64,000 bases of DNA from Aliishimia sp963922415 (GCA_963922415.1 CAWUIP010000006.1:6344-70343), one strand, 5' to 3'. Shown: positions 52,493 to 61,513, numbered from the stretch's first letter. The notes: a model not told the origin generated them from the sequence alone. Numbers and translations: made by a program.

Positions 52493-52714
52493 ATGCAGAC
52501 CTACACCCTTCTACGAGAATTTGCCGACAGTTGGTTTCTCATCGCCATGTTCTGTTTCTTTATTGGAACGTGTCTCTACGCCTTCTGGCCCGGACTGCGC
52601 GCATCACGCGACGCAGCAGCCCAAATCCCGCTCAGGGACGAACCCACCGCTTGCACCAACGACTGTGCCAACTGCGCCTGTAAATCGATCCTAAAGGAGC
52701 TTGAAGATGGCTGA
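52493..52714 (+). CDS. ccoQ: cbb3 oxidase subunit CcoQ with a four-cysteine tail
   Basis: A 73-residue small subunit with one transmembrane helix (about residues 13-33) and a basic/polar cytoplasmic stretch. GGAGG lies 6-8 nt before the ATG, and its stop overlaps ccoP by 8 bp. After DEPT the tail has Cys54, Cys58, Cys61 and Cys63 (CTNDCANCAC), a CxxxCxxCxC pattern. Typical CcoQ proteins known to me end in a short charged tail without cysteines. A metal, cluster or redox-sensing function is possible; the general role is to stabilise CcoP and CcoN. Confidence 0.9.
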   Translation: MQTYTLLREFADSWFLIAMFCFFIGTCLYAFWPGLRASRDAAAQIPLRDEPTACTNDCANCACKSILKELEDG

Positions 52715-53558
52715 GCCACGTGTCGACGAACTGACCGGTCGGGAGACTATGGGGCATGACTTTGATGGAATCGAAGAGCTGAACACGCCCATGCCGCGCT
52801 GGTGGCTTTACACCTTTTACGCGACTGTGATCTGGGGGGTGGGTTATACTATCGCATTTCCGGCCTGGCCCTTCGTCTCGGGCGCAACGGCTGGGCTTCT
52901 GGGCTACTCCACCCGAGGTGAGGTCGCTGCGGCTCTAGAGGCACATGAGACGGCCAACGCGACACTGTCAAATGAGCTTGTGGCTGCAGACCTTACGGCA
53001 TTTGCACCGCAAACGGACCTGCACCGGTATGGAGCAGCACGCGGGGCTGCGGTCTTTCGGGCGCAGTGCAGCCAATGCCACGGGTCTGGGGCAGCGGGCG
53101 CCATCGGTTACCCAAACTTGCTGGACAATGACTGGCTTTGGGGTGGCGACCTTGAAAGTATCACGTTTTCGGTGCGCCACGGTATTCGAAATAACACAGA
53201 TGACGAAGCGCGCTGGTCAGAAATGCCTGCCTTCGGCGAGATCCTTGAAGCTGCTGAAATCGAGGCCCTTGCCGACTTCATCCCAACACTGCCCGCTGGA
53301 GGAGAGCCGGGCGACGGTGCGACCCTGTTCGCGGACAACTGTGCGTCCTGCCACGGTGATGCTGGCATGGGAATGCGCGAACAGGGCGCGCCAAATTTGG
53401 CAGATGCGATCTGGCTCTACGGCGGTGACCGTACCGATTTGATTGACAGCATCTCTTATGCGCGGTTCGGGGTCATGCCGGCTTGGGGCCAACGATTGAG
53501 CGAGGCGGACGTACGCGCCGTCTCGATTTATGTGCATAGCCTGGGCGGTGGGGAGTAG
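52707..53558 (+). CDS. ccoP: cbb3-type cytochrome c oxidase subunit III (di-haem)
   Basis: A 283-residue membrane-anchored di-haem cytochrome c. The transmembrane helix is near residues 33-55 (WWLYTFYATVIWGVGYTIAFPAW region). The haem c motifs are CSQCH (121-125) and CASCH (212-216). The axial Met residues are in SEMPAFGEIL and GVMPAWGQRL. ATG 52707 with AAAGGAG upstream is chosen over a TTG at 52701. It overlaps ccoQ. It accepts electrons from the bc1 complex or soluble cytochrome c. Confidence 0.97.
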   Translation: MAEPRVDELTGRETMGHDFDGIEELNTPMPRWWLYTFYATVIWGVGYTIAFPAWPFVSGATAGLLGYSTRGEVAAALEAHETANATLSNELVAADLTAFAPQTDLHRYGAARGAAVFRAQCSQCHGSGAAGAIGYPNLLDNDWLWGGDLESITFSVRHGIRNNTDDEARWSEMPAFGEILEAAEIEALADFIPTLPAGGEPGDGATLFADNCASCHGDAGMGMREQGAPNLADAIWLYGGDRTDLIDSISYARFGVMPAWGQRLSEADVRAVSIYVHSLGGGE

Positions 53559-53575
53559 ATCTGCGCCCACCAAGA

Positions 53576-53589
53576 TTGATCTGGGTCAA
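53576..53589. promoter_or_regulatory. FNR box upstream of ccoG
   Basis: TTGATCTGGGTCAA is a one-mismatch FNR box in the 84-bp gap between ccoP and ccoG, centred about 60 bp before the ccoG ATG. It gives the assembly genes ccoGHIS their own oxygen-regulated promoter. Confidence 0.82.
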
Positions 53590-53642
53590 AGACTGGCGCG
53601 CCGCGGCAGTCTTAGTCTGCTGGCAGAAAAGGGAAGCCAACC

Positions 53643-55058
53643 ATGTCCAGCACCAGCGAAAGCCTATACGCCGCACGCGAACCAGTCTTTCCCAAAAGGG
53701 TCAGCGGCCCGTTCCGGCGACTGAAATGGGCCGTGATGGTGGTAACGCTGGGCATTTACTACTTAACGCCTTGGATCCGGTGGGATCGTGGGCCCAACCT
53801 TCCAGATCAGGCGGTGCTTGTCGATCTCGCTGGGCGGCGGTTCTACTTCTTCTGGGTCGAGATTTGGCCTCACGAGTTTTACTTTGTCGCGGGCCTCCTC
53901 ATCATGGCAGCGCTGGGGCTTTTTCTGTTCACATCCGCATTGGGACGGGTCTGGTGTGGGTACGCCTGCCCACAGACAGTTTGGACCGATCTTTTTATTC
54001 TGGTCGAGCGTTGGATCGAAGGGGACCGAAACGCCCGCGTAAAGCTTCACCGTGCGCCTTGGTCCTTTCGCAAAATCCGGCTGCGGGCAACCAAGTGGTC
54101 CGCTTGGGCGTTCATCGGCGTCGTCACGGGCGGGGCTTGGGTTTTTTACTTTGCCGACGCGCCGACACTGGCAACACAGTTCGCGACCCTCTCGGCCCCG
54201 CCGGTTGCATGGACAACAGTCGGCATCCTGACCGCGACAACCTTTGTCTTAGGCGGCTTCATGCGCGAACAGGTCTGCATCTATATGTGTCCCTGGCCAC
54301 GCATCCAGGGTGCGATGATGGACAACGACACCCTGACCGTGGCCTATCGCGACTGGCGGGGTGAGCCCCGCGGCAAGCCACGCGATCCGCAAGCGGGCGA
54401 CTGTGTCGACTGTCTGGCGTGCGTCAACGTGTGTCCTATGGGGATCGACATCCGCGACGGACAACAGATGGAATGCATCACCTGCGCTCTTTGCATCGAT
54501 GCGTGTGACGACGTGATGGGGCAACTCGGGCGAGAGCGTGGCTTGATTGACTACTTGGCGCTCTCAGATGAAGCGCGTGAAGTTGCTGGAACACCCGCGA
54601 AGAAAGCCTGGCAGCACGTTTTGCGCCCGCGCACCCTGCTCTATACAGCCATCTGGGCCGCCATCGGGATCGGCATTGTCTATGCGCTCTTCATCCGTCC
54701 AGATATCGAGATGAGCGTAGCACCTGTGCGCAATCCAACTTATGTGGTGATGTCCGACGGATCTGTGCGCAACAGCTATGAGCTGCGCTTGCGCAACAAA
54801 CACGGCACGCCGCGGCTCTTTGGGGTGCATGTTAGCGGCGATTTAGCCCTGCGTGTGACGCTTGAAGGGACAAAGTACCAAGCCATCGAGGTTCCCGCAG
54901 ATGAAACGCTAAAGCTGCGGGTCTACGTCACAGCGCCCGCCACAGCGGATGTGGCTGGGGCCGGTCAAACCGATATCCGGTTTTGGGTCGAAGACCACAT
55001 GAACGGTGAGCGCGCATACAAAAACTCTCACTTCAACGGCACGGGGCGCGGATTATGA
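53643..55058 (+). CDS. ccoG: cbb3 oxidase accessory protein CcoG (RdxA/FixG)
   Basis: A 471-residue inner-membrane iron-sulfur protein needed for copper reduction during oxidase assembly. About four to five helices span the first 200 residues. Two 4Fe-4S ferredoxin motifs are visible: CVDCLACVNVCPMG and CITCALCIDACDD (about residues 255-300). A single helix follows near residue 335 and then a periplasmic Ig-like domain. It overlaps ccoH by 4 bp. Confidence 0.95.
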   Translation: MSSTSESLYAAREPVFPKRVSGPFRRLKWAVMVVTLGIYYLTPWIRWDRGPNLPDQAVLVDLAGRRFYFFWVEIWPHEFYFVAGLLIMAALGLFLFTSALGRVWCGYACPQTVWTDLFILVERWIEGDRNARVKLHRAPWSFRKIRLRATKWSAWAFIGVVTGGAWVFYFADAPTLATQFATLSAPPVAWTTVGILTATTFVLGGFMREQVCIYMCPWPRIQGAMMDNDTLTVAYRDWRGEPRGKPRDPQAGDCVDCLACVNVCPMGIDIRDGQQMECITCALCIDACDDVMGQLGRERGLIDYLALSDEAREVAGTPAKKAWQHVLRPRTLLYTAIWAAIGIGIVYALFIRPDIEMSVAPVRNPTYVVMSDGSVRNSYELRLRNKHGTPRLFGVHVSGDLALRVTLEGTKYQAIEVPADETLKLRVYVTAPATADVAGAGQTDIRFWVEDHMNGERAYKNSHFNGTGRGL

Positions 55059-55504
55059 AACAGATCACAGGTTGGCACGTGTTTGGCATGTTCGCCATTG
55101 GCTTTGGCACAATCATTGCCGTTAACTTGACGCTTGCCTTCAACGCAGTCCGCACCTTTCCAGGGCTAGAGGTCAAAAACTCCTACGTCGCAAGCCAACA
55201 CTTTGACGCGAACCGCACAGCACAAACTGCGTTGGCCTGGGAGGTATCTGCAAAGCTCGACGGCACACACCTCCGCTTGCAGATCCTGGAGAACGGCGCG
55301 CCCATTCAACCAAAGCTTGAGGCGGCGATTTTTGGGCGGGCAACCTCGATCGCACAGGATCAATCGCCAAAGTTCGTCTTCGATGGCACCGTCTTCGTTG
55401 CGCCGGTGAAGGCGGGCGCGGGAAACTGGAATCTTCGGCTGAAGGCAATCGCAAAAGATGGCACGCGGTTCCAGCAGCGTGTCGTCGTCGAGACAGGCGC
55501 ATGA
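55055..55504 (+). CDS. ccoH: cbb3 oxidase accessory protein CcoH (FixH)
   Basis: A 149-residue membrane-anchored assembly factor with an N-terminal helix (residues 7-30, HVFGMFAIGFGTIIAVNLTLAF) and a periplasmic beta-sandwich. VKNSYVASQHFD is typical of FixH proteins. ATG 55055 overlaps the ccoG stop and its stop overlaps ccoI (ATGA), so the ccoGHIS genes are fully coupled. Confidence 0.94.
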   Translation: MKQITGWHVFGMFAIGFGTIIAVNLTLAFNAVRTFPGLEVKNSYVASQHFDANRTAQTALAWEVSAKLDGTHLRLQILENGAPIQPKLEAAIFGRATSIAQDQSPKFVFDGTVFVAPVKAGAGNWNLRLKAIAKDGTRFQQRVVVETGA

Positions 55505-57633
55505 CAGCCGCCTGCCCAGGCTGCATAGGCGCCCCCGATGCCATCGACATGGCCCAAGCGCCGCTGCCAGTGCAGCTTTCGGTGCCCTCCATGCGCTGTG
55601 CCGCCTGCATTGCGTCTATAGAGCGGCATCTGAACAAGATGCCAGCAGTCCGCCAAGCCCGCGTCAATCTTAGCCAGAAGCGGGTCGAAATCCAAACGGA
55701 CCACCCGGCTCAAGAGATGGCGGAGGCTTTAGGGGACATCGGTTACGAGGCGTTCCCACTGGATCCCAAAACTTTGGCAACCGATACCGATCCAGAGGGG
55801 CGGAACTTGCTTTTGCGCCTCGGCATCGCAGGCTTTGCCATGATGAATGTGATGCTTTTATCCGTCGCGGTTTGGTCCGGTGCCGACGGGGCGACGCGGG
55901 ACCTTTTTCACCTCATTTCAGCGGCTATCGCGTTGCCGGCCGTTCTGTTTTCGGCGCAGCCTTTCTTTCGCAATGCGCTTTCTGCGTTGAGAGTGGCTCG
56001 ATTAAACATGGATGTGCCCATTTCGCTGGCCATACTCCTTGCCGCGGGCATGTCGCTGTTTGAAACGCTCGAAGGTGGGGCACACGCCTATTTCGACGCA
56101 GCTTTGTCACTTACCTTTTTTCTGTTGATCGGGCGGTATCTCGAGCATCAAACCCGCGCTGCGGCCCGGTCTGCGGCCAAGGAGTTGAGCGCGTTAGAAG
56201 TACATGATGCCCAACGACAGACCGATACGGGTTACGAGACTGTCCCTATCGAGGCCCTCTGCGTCGGGGATACCGTAATGGTCCCGACGGGCGTGCGCGT
56301 TCCAGTCGATGGCACATTGATCAGCGGTTATGCCCAAACGGACCGGTCGTTTCTGACCGGCGAGAGCGAACCCGCCAGCCACGTCGCATCTGCCGCCCTC
56401 CATGCGGGTGAGATTAATTTGGGGGCGCCCTTCACACTGCGCGCGACCGCCGTGGGTCACAACACCCGACTCCAGCAAATTGCGCGTTTGGTCGACACGG
56501 CAGAGAACGCGCGCAACCGCTACACGTCGCTCGCGGATCGCGCCGCGCAGATCTATGCGCCCGCCGTGCACCTTTTGGCCTTGGCGACGTTTATTGGTTG
56601 GATGATGACGACGCAGGACGTGCGCCAGTCTTTGAACATCGCCATTGCCGTTCTCATCATCACCTGCCCTTGCGCGCTTGGGCTTGCCGTACCGGCCGTG
56701 TCAACCGCCGCAATCGCACGGCTCTACCGCCTTGGGTTTCTGGTGAAGTCAGGCACTGCGTTGGAACGCTTGGCCGAGGTGCGCACCGTTGTCTTTGACA
56801 AAACAGGGACGCTAACGACGCCGGCTTTCCAATTTGACCTGACAGATCTGAGTGCCGATCAACTGTCCATCGCCAAGGCGCTGTCGGGCGCCAGCGCGCA
56901 CCCGCTCTCAAAGGCGTTGCATCGATTTCTCGGCGACGCTCCAGCGGCTGCGCTGCAAAATGTTGTTGAGAGACGGGCGAAGGGCATCGCGGCCTTGGCT
57001 GGAGATCAAAAGGTCGCTTTGGGCAATGCCAGGTGGTTCGGACGCGAACAAGGCGGGCTGTGTTTAAGCGTGGATCAAGACGTTTTCGATCTGCCGCATG
57101 GCCAAGTGTTGAGACCTGGTGTCACGGACATGATGGCGGGGTTGTCGCGATCTGGCCTGTCACTTGAGATCCTGTCCGGCGACACAGAACAAAAGACTGC
57201 GCATTTGGCACAAATGACGGGCATTGCAGAGTACCGCGCGGGCATTTCGCCCGAGGCAAAAACCGCGCGGATCGTGGAACTGGAGCAGCAGGGCATGCGT
57301 ACCTGCATGTTTGGCGATGGCCTGAACGATACGATTGCTCTCGCACAGGCCCATGCCTCAATCGCGCCGGGAACTGCGCTTGATGCCGCACGAAACGCGG
57401 CGGACGTGGTTGTTGTTCAAGACCACCTGCAAGAGGTTCCGAGGCTGTTTCGGGTTGCGCGAAAAGCCGTGCGCCTGTCGCGCCAAAACTTTGGAATTGC
57501 GCTCGCCTATAATGCCGTCGCCATCCCTATCGCGGTCCTTGGGTTCGCCACACCATTGATGGCTGCACTCGCGATGTCGCTTTCATCCATCACTGTTCTT
57601 TTGAACGCAATGCGCGTTGGGGTCGTAAAATGA
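55501..57633 (+). CDS. ccoI: Copper-translocating P-type ATPase CcoI (FixI)
   Basis: A 710-residue heavy-metal P1B ATPase that exports copper for cbb3 oxidase assembly. The N-terminal metal-binding motif is CAAC (Cys33, Cys36); an extra CPGC occurs at residues 5-8. The transport motif CPC is at residues 389-391, the phosphorylation motif DKTGT near 433, and MFGDGLNDT in the C-terminal hinge. TGES occurs near residue 285. The length fits the family. It overlaps ccoS by 4 bp. Confidence 0.95.
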   Translation: MTAACPGCIGAPDAIDMAQAPLPVQLSVPSMRCAACIASIERHLNKMPAVRQARVNLSQKRVEIQTDHPAQEMAEALGDIGYEAFPLDPKTLATDTDPEGRNLLLRLGIAGFAMMNVMLLSVAVWSGADGATRDLFHLISAAIALPAVLFSAQPFFRNALSALRVARLNMDVPISLAILLAAGMSLFETLEGGAHAYFDAALSLTFFLLIGRYLEHQTRAAARSAAKELSALEVHDAQRQTDTGYETVPIEALCVGDTVMVPTGVRVPVDGTLISGYAQTDRSFLTGESEPASHVASAALHAGEINLGAPFTLRATAVGHNTRLQQIARLVDTAENARNRYTSLADRAAQIYAPAVHLLALATFIGWMMTTQDVRQSLNIAIAVLIITCPCALGLAVPAVSTAAIARLYRLGFLVKSGTALERLAEVRTVVFDKTGTLTTPAFQFDLTDLSADQLSIAKALSGASAHPLSKALHRFLGDAPAAALQNVVERRAKGIAALAGDQKVALGNARWFGREQGGLCLSVDQDVFDLPHGQVLRPGVTDMMAGLSRSGLSLEILSGDTEQKTAHLAQMTGIAEYRAGISPEAKTARIVELEQQGMRTCMFGDGLNDTIALAQAHASIAPGTALDAARNAADVVVVQDHLQEVPRLFRVARKAVRLSRQNFGIALAYNAVAIPIAVLGFATPLMAALAMSLSSITVLLNAMRVGVVK

Positions 57634-57788
57634 ATGTCCTTGTGTTTCTTATTCCGGTCTCTCTTTTCCTCGGCGGGCTTGGTGTCTTGGCCTTTGTCTG
57701 GACACTTACCTCCCATCAATATGATGACCCTGACGGGCACGCAGCTCGGATTTTGATCGAGACCGATCGCAATAGCGGCGCGGACTAG
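57630..57788 (+). CDS. ccoS: cbb3 oxidase assembly protein CcoS
   Basis: A 52-residue protein that begins ATGA-overlapping the ccoI stop and ends TAG at 57786-57788. It has one helix (MNVLVFLIPVSLFLGGLGVLAF, residues 1-22) followed by the typical TLTSHQYDDPDGHAARIL region and a short acidic tail. The small size, single helix and position after ccoI fit CcoS, needed for cofactor insertion into the oxidase. It faces frcK convergently across 39 bp. Confidence 0.93.
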   Translation: MNVLVFLIPVSLFLGGLGVLAFVWTLTSHQYDDPDGHAARILIETDRNSGAD

Positions 57789-57827
57789 CGGCCGGCACCC
57801 CCAACGCGCGGAGTGTAGCGTCAAAGC

Positions 57828-58451
57828 TTAAAGCGTAAGATCGGCCTTTATCGACTGCTCTAGTACCTGTTGCGCGTTCGGCAGATCGTTTAGCTGTACT
57901 CTTTCAGTCGCACCAGCGCGTGTGTGGCCATTATCCAACCACCGTTGTTCCAAGCGTCGGGTCAGTTCCGGCAGCGCGACATCCAAGAAGGCCGAAAAGG
58001 CCCACATCGAATGGAGGCGGCGCCACCCAGGCGCGTCAAGCAACAGGTAGTTTCCTTCCACGATCGCACAGGTCACGTCCGCTTCCACCACTACGGCGCT
58101 TCCAATGGCTGCATCCAGTGTACGGCTGAACCGCGGGATGATGACTTCCCCTTCAGTGCGCAAACGGTTCAAAGTTGCCTCAAAGCCAGCCAGGTCAAAG
58201 GTCTCTGGCGCCCCTTTTCGCGAAAAGAGCCCGCGCGCTTCCAGAATGGGATTGTCCAGGTGGAAGCCATCCATCGCAACGAGGGCAGTTCGGTGCCCTG
58301 CCGCGCCGAGTTGCGCACAAAGCTCCGCGGCAACTGTCGACTTACCCGACCCCGGCGGGCCAGCCAGCGCGATCAGGCGGCGTTCGGGTGCGGCAGGCAG
58401 GTCCCCCACCGCTGCCGCGATTTTGGATGCGATGACATCTGGCTGGTGCAT
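57828..58451 (-). CDS. frcK: Fructose kinase FrcK-like (P-loop nucleoside/sugar kinase)
   Basis: A 207-residue P-loop kinase. Walker A is GPPGSGKST (residues 30-38), followed by MDGFHLDN (about residues 60-67) and RKGAPETFD, as in the uridine-kinase/phosphoribulokinase branch that includes FrcK of Sinorhizobium fructose transport. ATG 58451 lies 6 bp after the frcA stop, so it is the last gene of frcBCAK. Sequence alone cannot separate fructose from another sugar or nucleoside substrate; the operon supports fructose. Confidence 0.88.
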   Translation of the reverse strand: MHQPDVIASKIAAAVGDLPAAPERRLIALAGPPGSGKSTVAAELCAQLGAAGHRTALVAMDGFHLDNPILEARGLFSRKGAPETFDLAGFEATLNRLRTEGEVIIPRFSRTLDAAIGSAVVVEADVTCAIVEGNYLLLDAPGWRRLHSMWAFSAFLDVALPELTRRLEQRWLDNGHTRAGATERVQLNDLPNAQQVLEQSIKADLTL

Positions 58452-58457
58452 TGGTGG

Positions 58458-59249
58458 CTAAGCAGCGATTGGGTCCGGTTCTTTAGCCCCGGTCATAAAG
58501 GCAACCGCATCCGACATCGAATAGTCTTTGGGGTCGATGACCGTCAGGCGCTTGCCCAAACGGTGAATATGGATGCGGTCCGCAACCTCAAACACGTGTG
58601 GCATGTTATGGCTGATCAAGATGATCGGGATGCCGCGCGACTTCACGTCTTGGATCAGTTCCAGCACTTTACGGCTCTCCTTGACCCCCAGGGCCGCCGT
58701 CGGCTCATCCAGAATAATGACTTTAGACCCAAAGGCCGCCGCGCGGGCCACAGCCACGCCTTGGCGTTGGCCACCAGACAATGTCTCAACCGCTTGGTTG
58801 ATGTTTTGGATCGTCATCAGACCCAATTCCGACAGCTTTTCACGCGCGAACTTCTCCATCGCGGCGCGGTCCAACTTGCGAAAGACGCTGCCAAGGATGC
58901 CCGGTTTGCGGATCTCCCGACCCATGAACATGTTGTCGGCAATCGACAGCGCGGGCGACATCGCAAGCGTTTGGTAGACCGTTTCGATGCCGGCATGGCG
59001 GGCCTCAATCGGTGAGGAGAAATTCACCTTCTTCCCTTCCAGCCAGACATCCCCGTCGTCAGGCGTGACCGCTCCTGACACGGCCTTGATCAAGGTCGAC
59101 TTGCCCGCGCCATTGTCGCCAATGACCGCCAAGATCTCACCCGGCATCAGATCGAAGTCGCAGTTATCCAGTGCGACGACCTTGCCATATCGTTTGACGA
59201 GGTTGCGGCCCTTCAAGATAGGCTCTTGTGTGTTCGAAGCAGAGGTCAT
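58458..59249 (-). CDS. frcA: Fructose ABC transporter ATP-binding protein FrcA
   Basis: A 263-residue single-domain ATPase. Motifs are Walker A (GDNGAGKST), LSGGQRQG, Walker B (VIILDEP) and ISHNMPHV. AGIETVYQTLAMSP is the Q-loop region. ATG 59249 overlaps the frcC stop (ATGA). It is the partner of FrcC and FrcB, as in the FrcBCAK fructose/mannose/ribose importer of alphaproteobacteria. It shares the same class as the ATPase at 21963-22799. Confidence 0.92.
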   Translation of the reverse strand: MTSASNTQEPILKGRNLVKRYGKVVALDNCDFDLMPGEILAVIGDNGAGKSTLIKAVSGAVTPDDGDVWLEGKKVNFSSPIEARHAGIETVYQTLAMSPALSIADNMFMGREIRKPGILGSVFRKLDRAAMEKFAREKLSELGLMTIQNINQAVETLSGGQRQGVAVARAAAFGSKVIILDEPTAALGVKESRKVLELIQDVKSRGIPIILISHNMPHVFEVADRIHIHRLGKRLTVIDPKDYSMSDAVAFMTGAKEPDPIAA

Positions 59250-60304
59250 GCCGACACCTTTCTGATCCACTGGTCCACGGCCACAGCGGCGATGATGAGA
59301 AGTCCAATCAACAAGAACGTCCATTGCGCATCCGCCCCCAAGAGCCGCAGCCCCAGCGTGAAGACGCCCACGATCAGCGCCCCAAAGAGGCTGCCCAGGA
59401 TCGAGCCGCGCCCACCGAACAAAGAGATACCCCCGATCACCACAGCGGTGATGGATTCGATGTTAGCCAGCTGCCCGACCGTGGGCGAGATCGACCCGAT
59501 CCGTCCAACCATGGCCCAGCCCGCAAAGGCGCAGATGATGCCGGAGAGCAGGTAGACCGAGATCAAAGTGCGTTTGACGTTCACGCCCGAGAGCTCTGCC
59601 GCCTCAGGATCATCGCCCACGGCATAAACATGCCTGCCCCACGCCGTGTGTTTGAGTGCATAAGCCAGCACGAAGATCAGCACGAGCATAAAGATCACAC
59701 CCAGCGTGAAGGTCGCCCCTCCCATTTTGAACTTTGTGCCAAAGATCTGGAGAAGCGCCGCCTCAGCCTGGATATCTTGGCTCCGAATAGTTTCGTTCGC
59801 GGAATAGAGGAAGTTGGTGGCCAAGATGATTTGCCAAGTGCCCAACGTCACGATGAACGGCGGCAGTTTCATGTAAGCCACAAGCCAGCCATTGATCGCG
59901 CCACAGATCGCGCCCACAGCCAAACCACAGGCAATGGCGACTTCGACCGGCAGGCCATAGCGGAACGTGAACTGCCCCATCACAACCGACGACAGGACCA
60001 TGATCGCGCCCACCGACAGATCGATGCCCGCTGTTAAGATGACTAAGCTTTGCGCCGCCGCCACGATCCCAACGATCTGCACCTGCTGCAGGATCAGCGT
60101 CATCGCGAAGGGCGAGAAAAAGCGCGATCCGATCAGGATGCCAAAGACGATAATGGATGCGACCAGAACAATCAGCGGCACAAAGGCCGGGTTCACGTGC
60201 AGGATGTGCTGGATCCGACCGACGATTCCGCGATGCGGATCATCGAACTCTGCCACCGTTTCGGGTGCGCTCCCAGCCGACTCTTCGTAATCGGTGCTCG
60301 ACAT
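59246..60304 (-). CDS. frcC: Fructose ABC transporter permease FrcC
   Basis: A 352-residue RbsC-type permease. A 40-residue polar N-terminus precedes the first helix (VNPAFVPLIVLVASIIVFGIL). The conserved ILTAGIDLSVGAIMVLSSVV is near residue 90, AVGDDPEAAELSGVNV is the ATPase contact, and GGISLFGGRGSILGS is the late motif. ATG 60304 has GGGAGGA upstream. It pairs with FrcA and FrcB. Confidence 0.93.
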   Translation of the reverse strand: MSSTDYEESAGSAPETVAEFDDPHRGIVGRIQHILHVNPAFVPLIVLVASIIVFGILIGSRFFSPFAMTLILQQVQIVGIVAAAQSLVILTAGIDLSVGAIMVLSSVVMGQFTFRYGLPVEVAIACGLAVGAICGAINGWLVAYMKLPPFIVTLGTWQIILATNFLYSANETIRSQDIQAEAALLQIFGTKFKMGGATFTLGVIFMLVLIFVLAYALKHTAWGRHVYAVGDDPEAAELSGVNVKRTLISVYLLSGIICAFAGWAMVGRIGSISPTVGQLANIESITAVVIGGISLFGGRGSILGSLFGALIVGVFTLGLRLLGADAQWTFLLIGLLIIAAVAVDQWIRKVSA

Positions 60305-60386
60305 AGTGGTTCCTCCCTCGGTCATTGGATGACCGACCCAGTGCCGTCAGTGTGTCAGAAATTCTTCAGGCTGTCTCGCCTTGGGT

Positions 60387-60412
60387 GCGGAAGGGCGCAG
60401 CCGCCCCTCCGC
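60387..60412 (-). terminator. Intra-operon hairpin between frcB and frcC
   Basis: GCGGAAGGGCG and CGCCCCTCCGC form an 11-bp stem with one mismatch and a 4-nt loop, in the 120-bp gap. A second perfect 7-bp hairpin (GGGGCTA/TAGCCCC, 60416-60432) overlaps the frcB stop codon. No U-tract is present; stabilisation of the frcB message is likely. Confidence 0.65.
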
Positions 60413-60424
60413 TTGGGGGCTAGC

Positions 60425-61438
60425 TTAGCCCCAGCACAACTCTAGGCCTTCGGCCGACGTGATCGAAGGAACACCGTCGACGGGCGAGTCTGTCACCAAC
60501 GCGACGCCTGTATCGAAGAAGGCTTTGCCGGGTGTTGGCTCTGGCTTGACGCCTTCATCGGCCCATTTTTTGATAGCCTCAACGCCCAGCGCCGCCATCA
60601 AAAGCGGGTACTGCTGCGAGGTCGCGCCGATTACGCCATCGGCCACGTCCTGTACGCCTGGGCAACCACCATCGACAGATACGATTGTCACATCATCCGT
60701 TCTGCCGAAGTCTTCCAGTGTCTTAAAGGCGCCCGCCGCGGCCGGCTCGTTGATGGTGTAAAGCACGTTCACGCCATCATCTTTGGTCAGAAGGTTTTCC
60801 ATCGCCTTACGGCCACCTTCTTCGTTGGCATTTGTGACTTCATTGTCGACGATGCGTGGATCTGTCTCATCGCCCCATTTGTTGGGATCTTCCAGACCGA
60901 TGCCAAAGCCGGTCAAGAAGCCCTGGTTGCGCAGAACGCCCACCGTTGGCTGCGACACATTGATGTTCATCATGCCGATCTTCGCGCTGCTCGTGTCCAC
61001 CTGACCGGCGGCCCACTTGCCGATCAACTCGCCAGCGAGGAAGTTGTCGGTTGCAAAGGTCGCGTCCGCCGCATCGATGGGCGTCAGCGGTGTGTCGAGC
61101 GCGATGACAACCAGACCTGCTTCGCGCGCTTGCGTCACAGCAGGCACGATCGAGGATGTGTCGGACGCCGTGATCAAGATGCCCTTCGCGCCGTCCAAGA
61201 TGCAGGTTTCAATCGCTTGAACCTGGGTTTCGTGGTCGCCGTCAATCTTGCCTGCAAATGACTTCAGCTGCATGCCCAGCTCTTCGGCTTTGGCCTCAGC
61301 ACCCTCTTTCATCTTCACAAAGAACGGGTTCGTTTCCGTTTTTGTAATCAAGCAAACAGTTGTTGCGTGACCATCCGCCATGGCCGAACCAGCCATCGCG
61401 AACGACGCGATAGCCGCGCCGATCAGTGTCTTTTTCAT
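60425..61438 (-). CDS. frcB: Fructose ABC transporter substrate-binding protein FrcB
   Basis: A 337-residue periplasmic protein of the ribose-binding class. The Sec signal MKKTLIGAAIASFAMAGSAMA ends near residue 21. The mature chain has LITKTETNPFFVKMKEGAEAKA, the GILITASDTSSI cleft strand and VVIALDTPLTPID. GGGAGGA precedes the ATG. The first gene of frcBCAK, it is divergent from the ROK regulator. A fructose-class ligand is inferred from the operon. Confidence 0.92.
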   Translation of the reverse strand: MKKTLIGAAIASFAMAGSAMADGHATTVCLITKTETNPFFVKMKEGAEAKAEELGMQLKSFAGKIDGDHETQVQAIETCILDGAKGILITASDTSSIVPAVTQAREAGLVVIALDTPLTPIDAADATFATDNFLAGELIGKWAAGQVDTSSAKIGMMNINVSQPTVGVLRNQGFLTGFGIGLEDPNKWGDETDPRIVDNEVTNANEEGGRKAMENLLTKDDGVNVLYTINEPAAAGAFKTLEDFGRTDDVTIVSVDGGCPGVQDVADGVIGATSQQYPLLMAALGVEAIKKWADEGVKPEPTPGKAFFDTGVALVTDSPVDGVPSITSAEGLELCWG

Positions 61439-61513
61439 GTAGTCCTCCCAAAGTTATGTGTCCGCCCGAAGGATGGAACCTCCTTAGTAAAGCGATTCTG
61501 AGATGCGGCGTCA

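Noticed and set aside
52647..52700. Radical-SAM-like reading of the CcoQ cysteine tail
   Set aside because: Only the CxxxCxxCxC spacing matches; there is no TIM-barrel domain in 73 residues.
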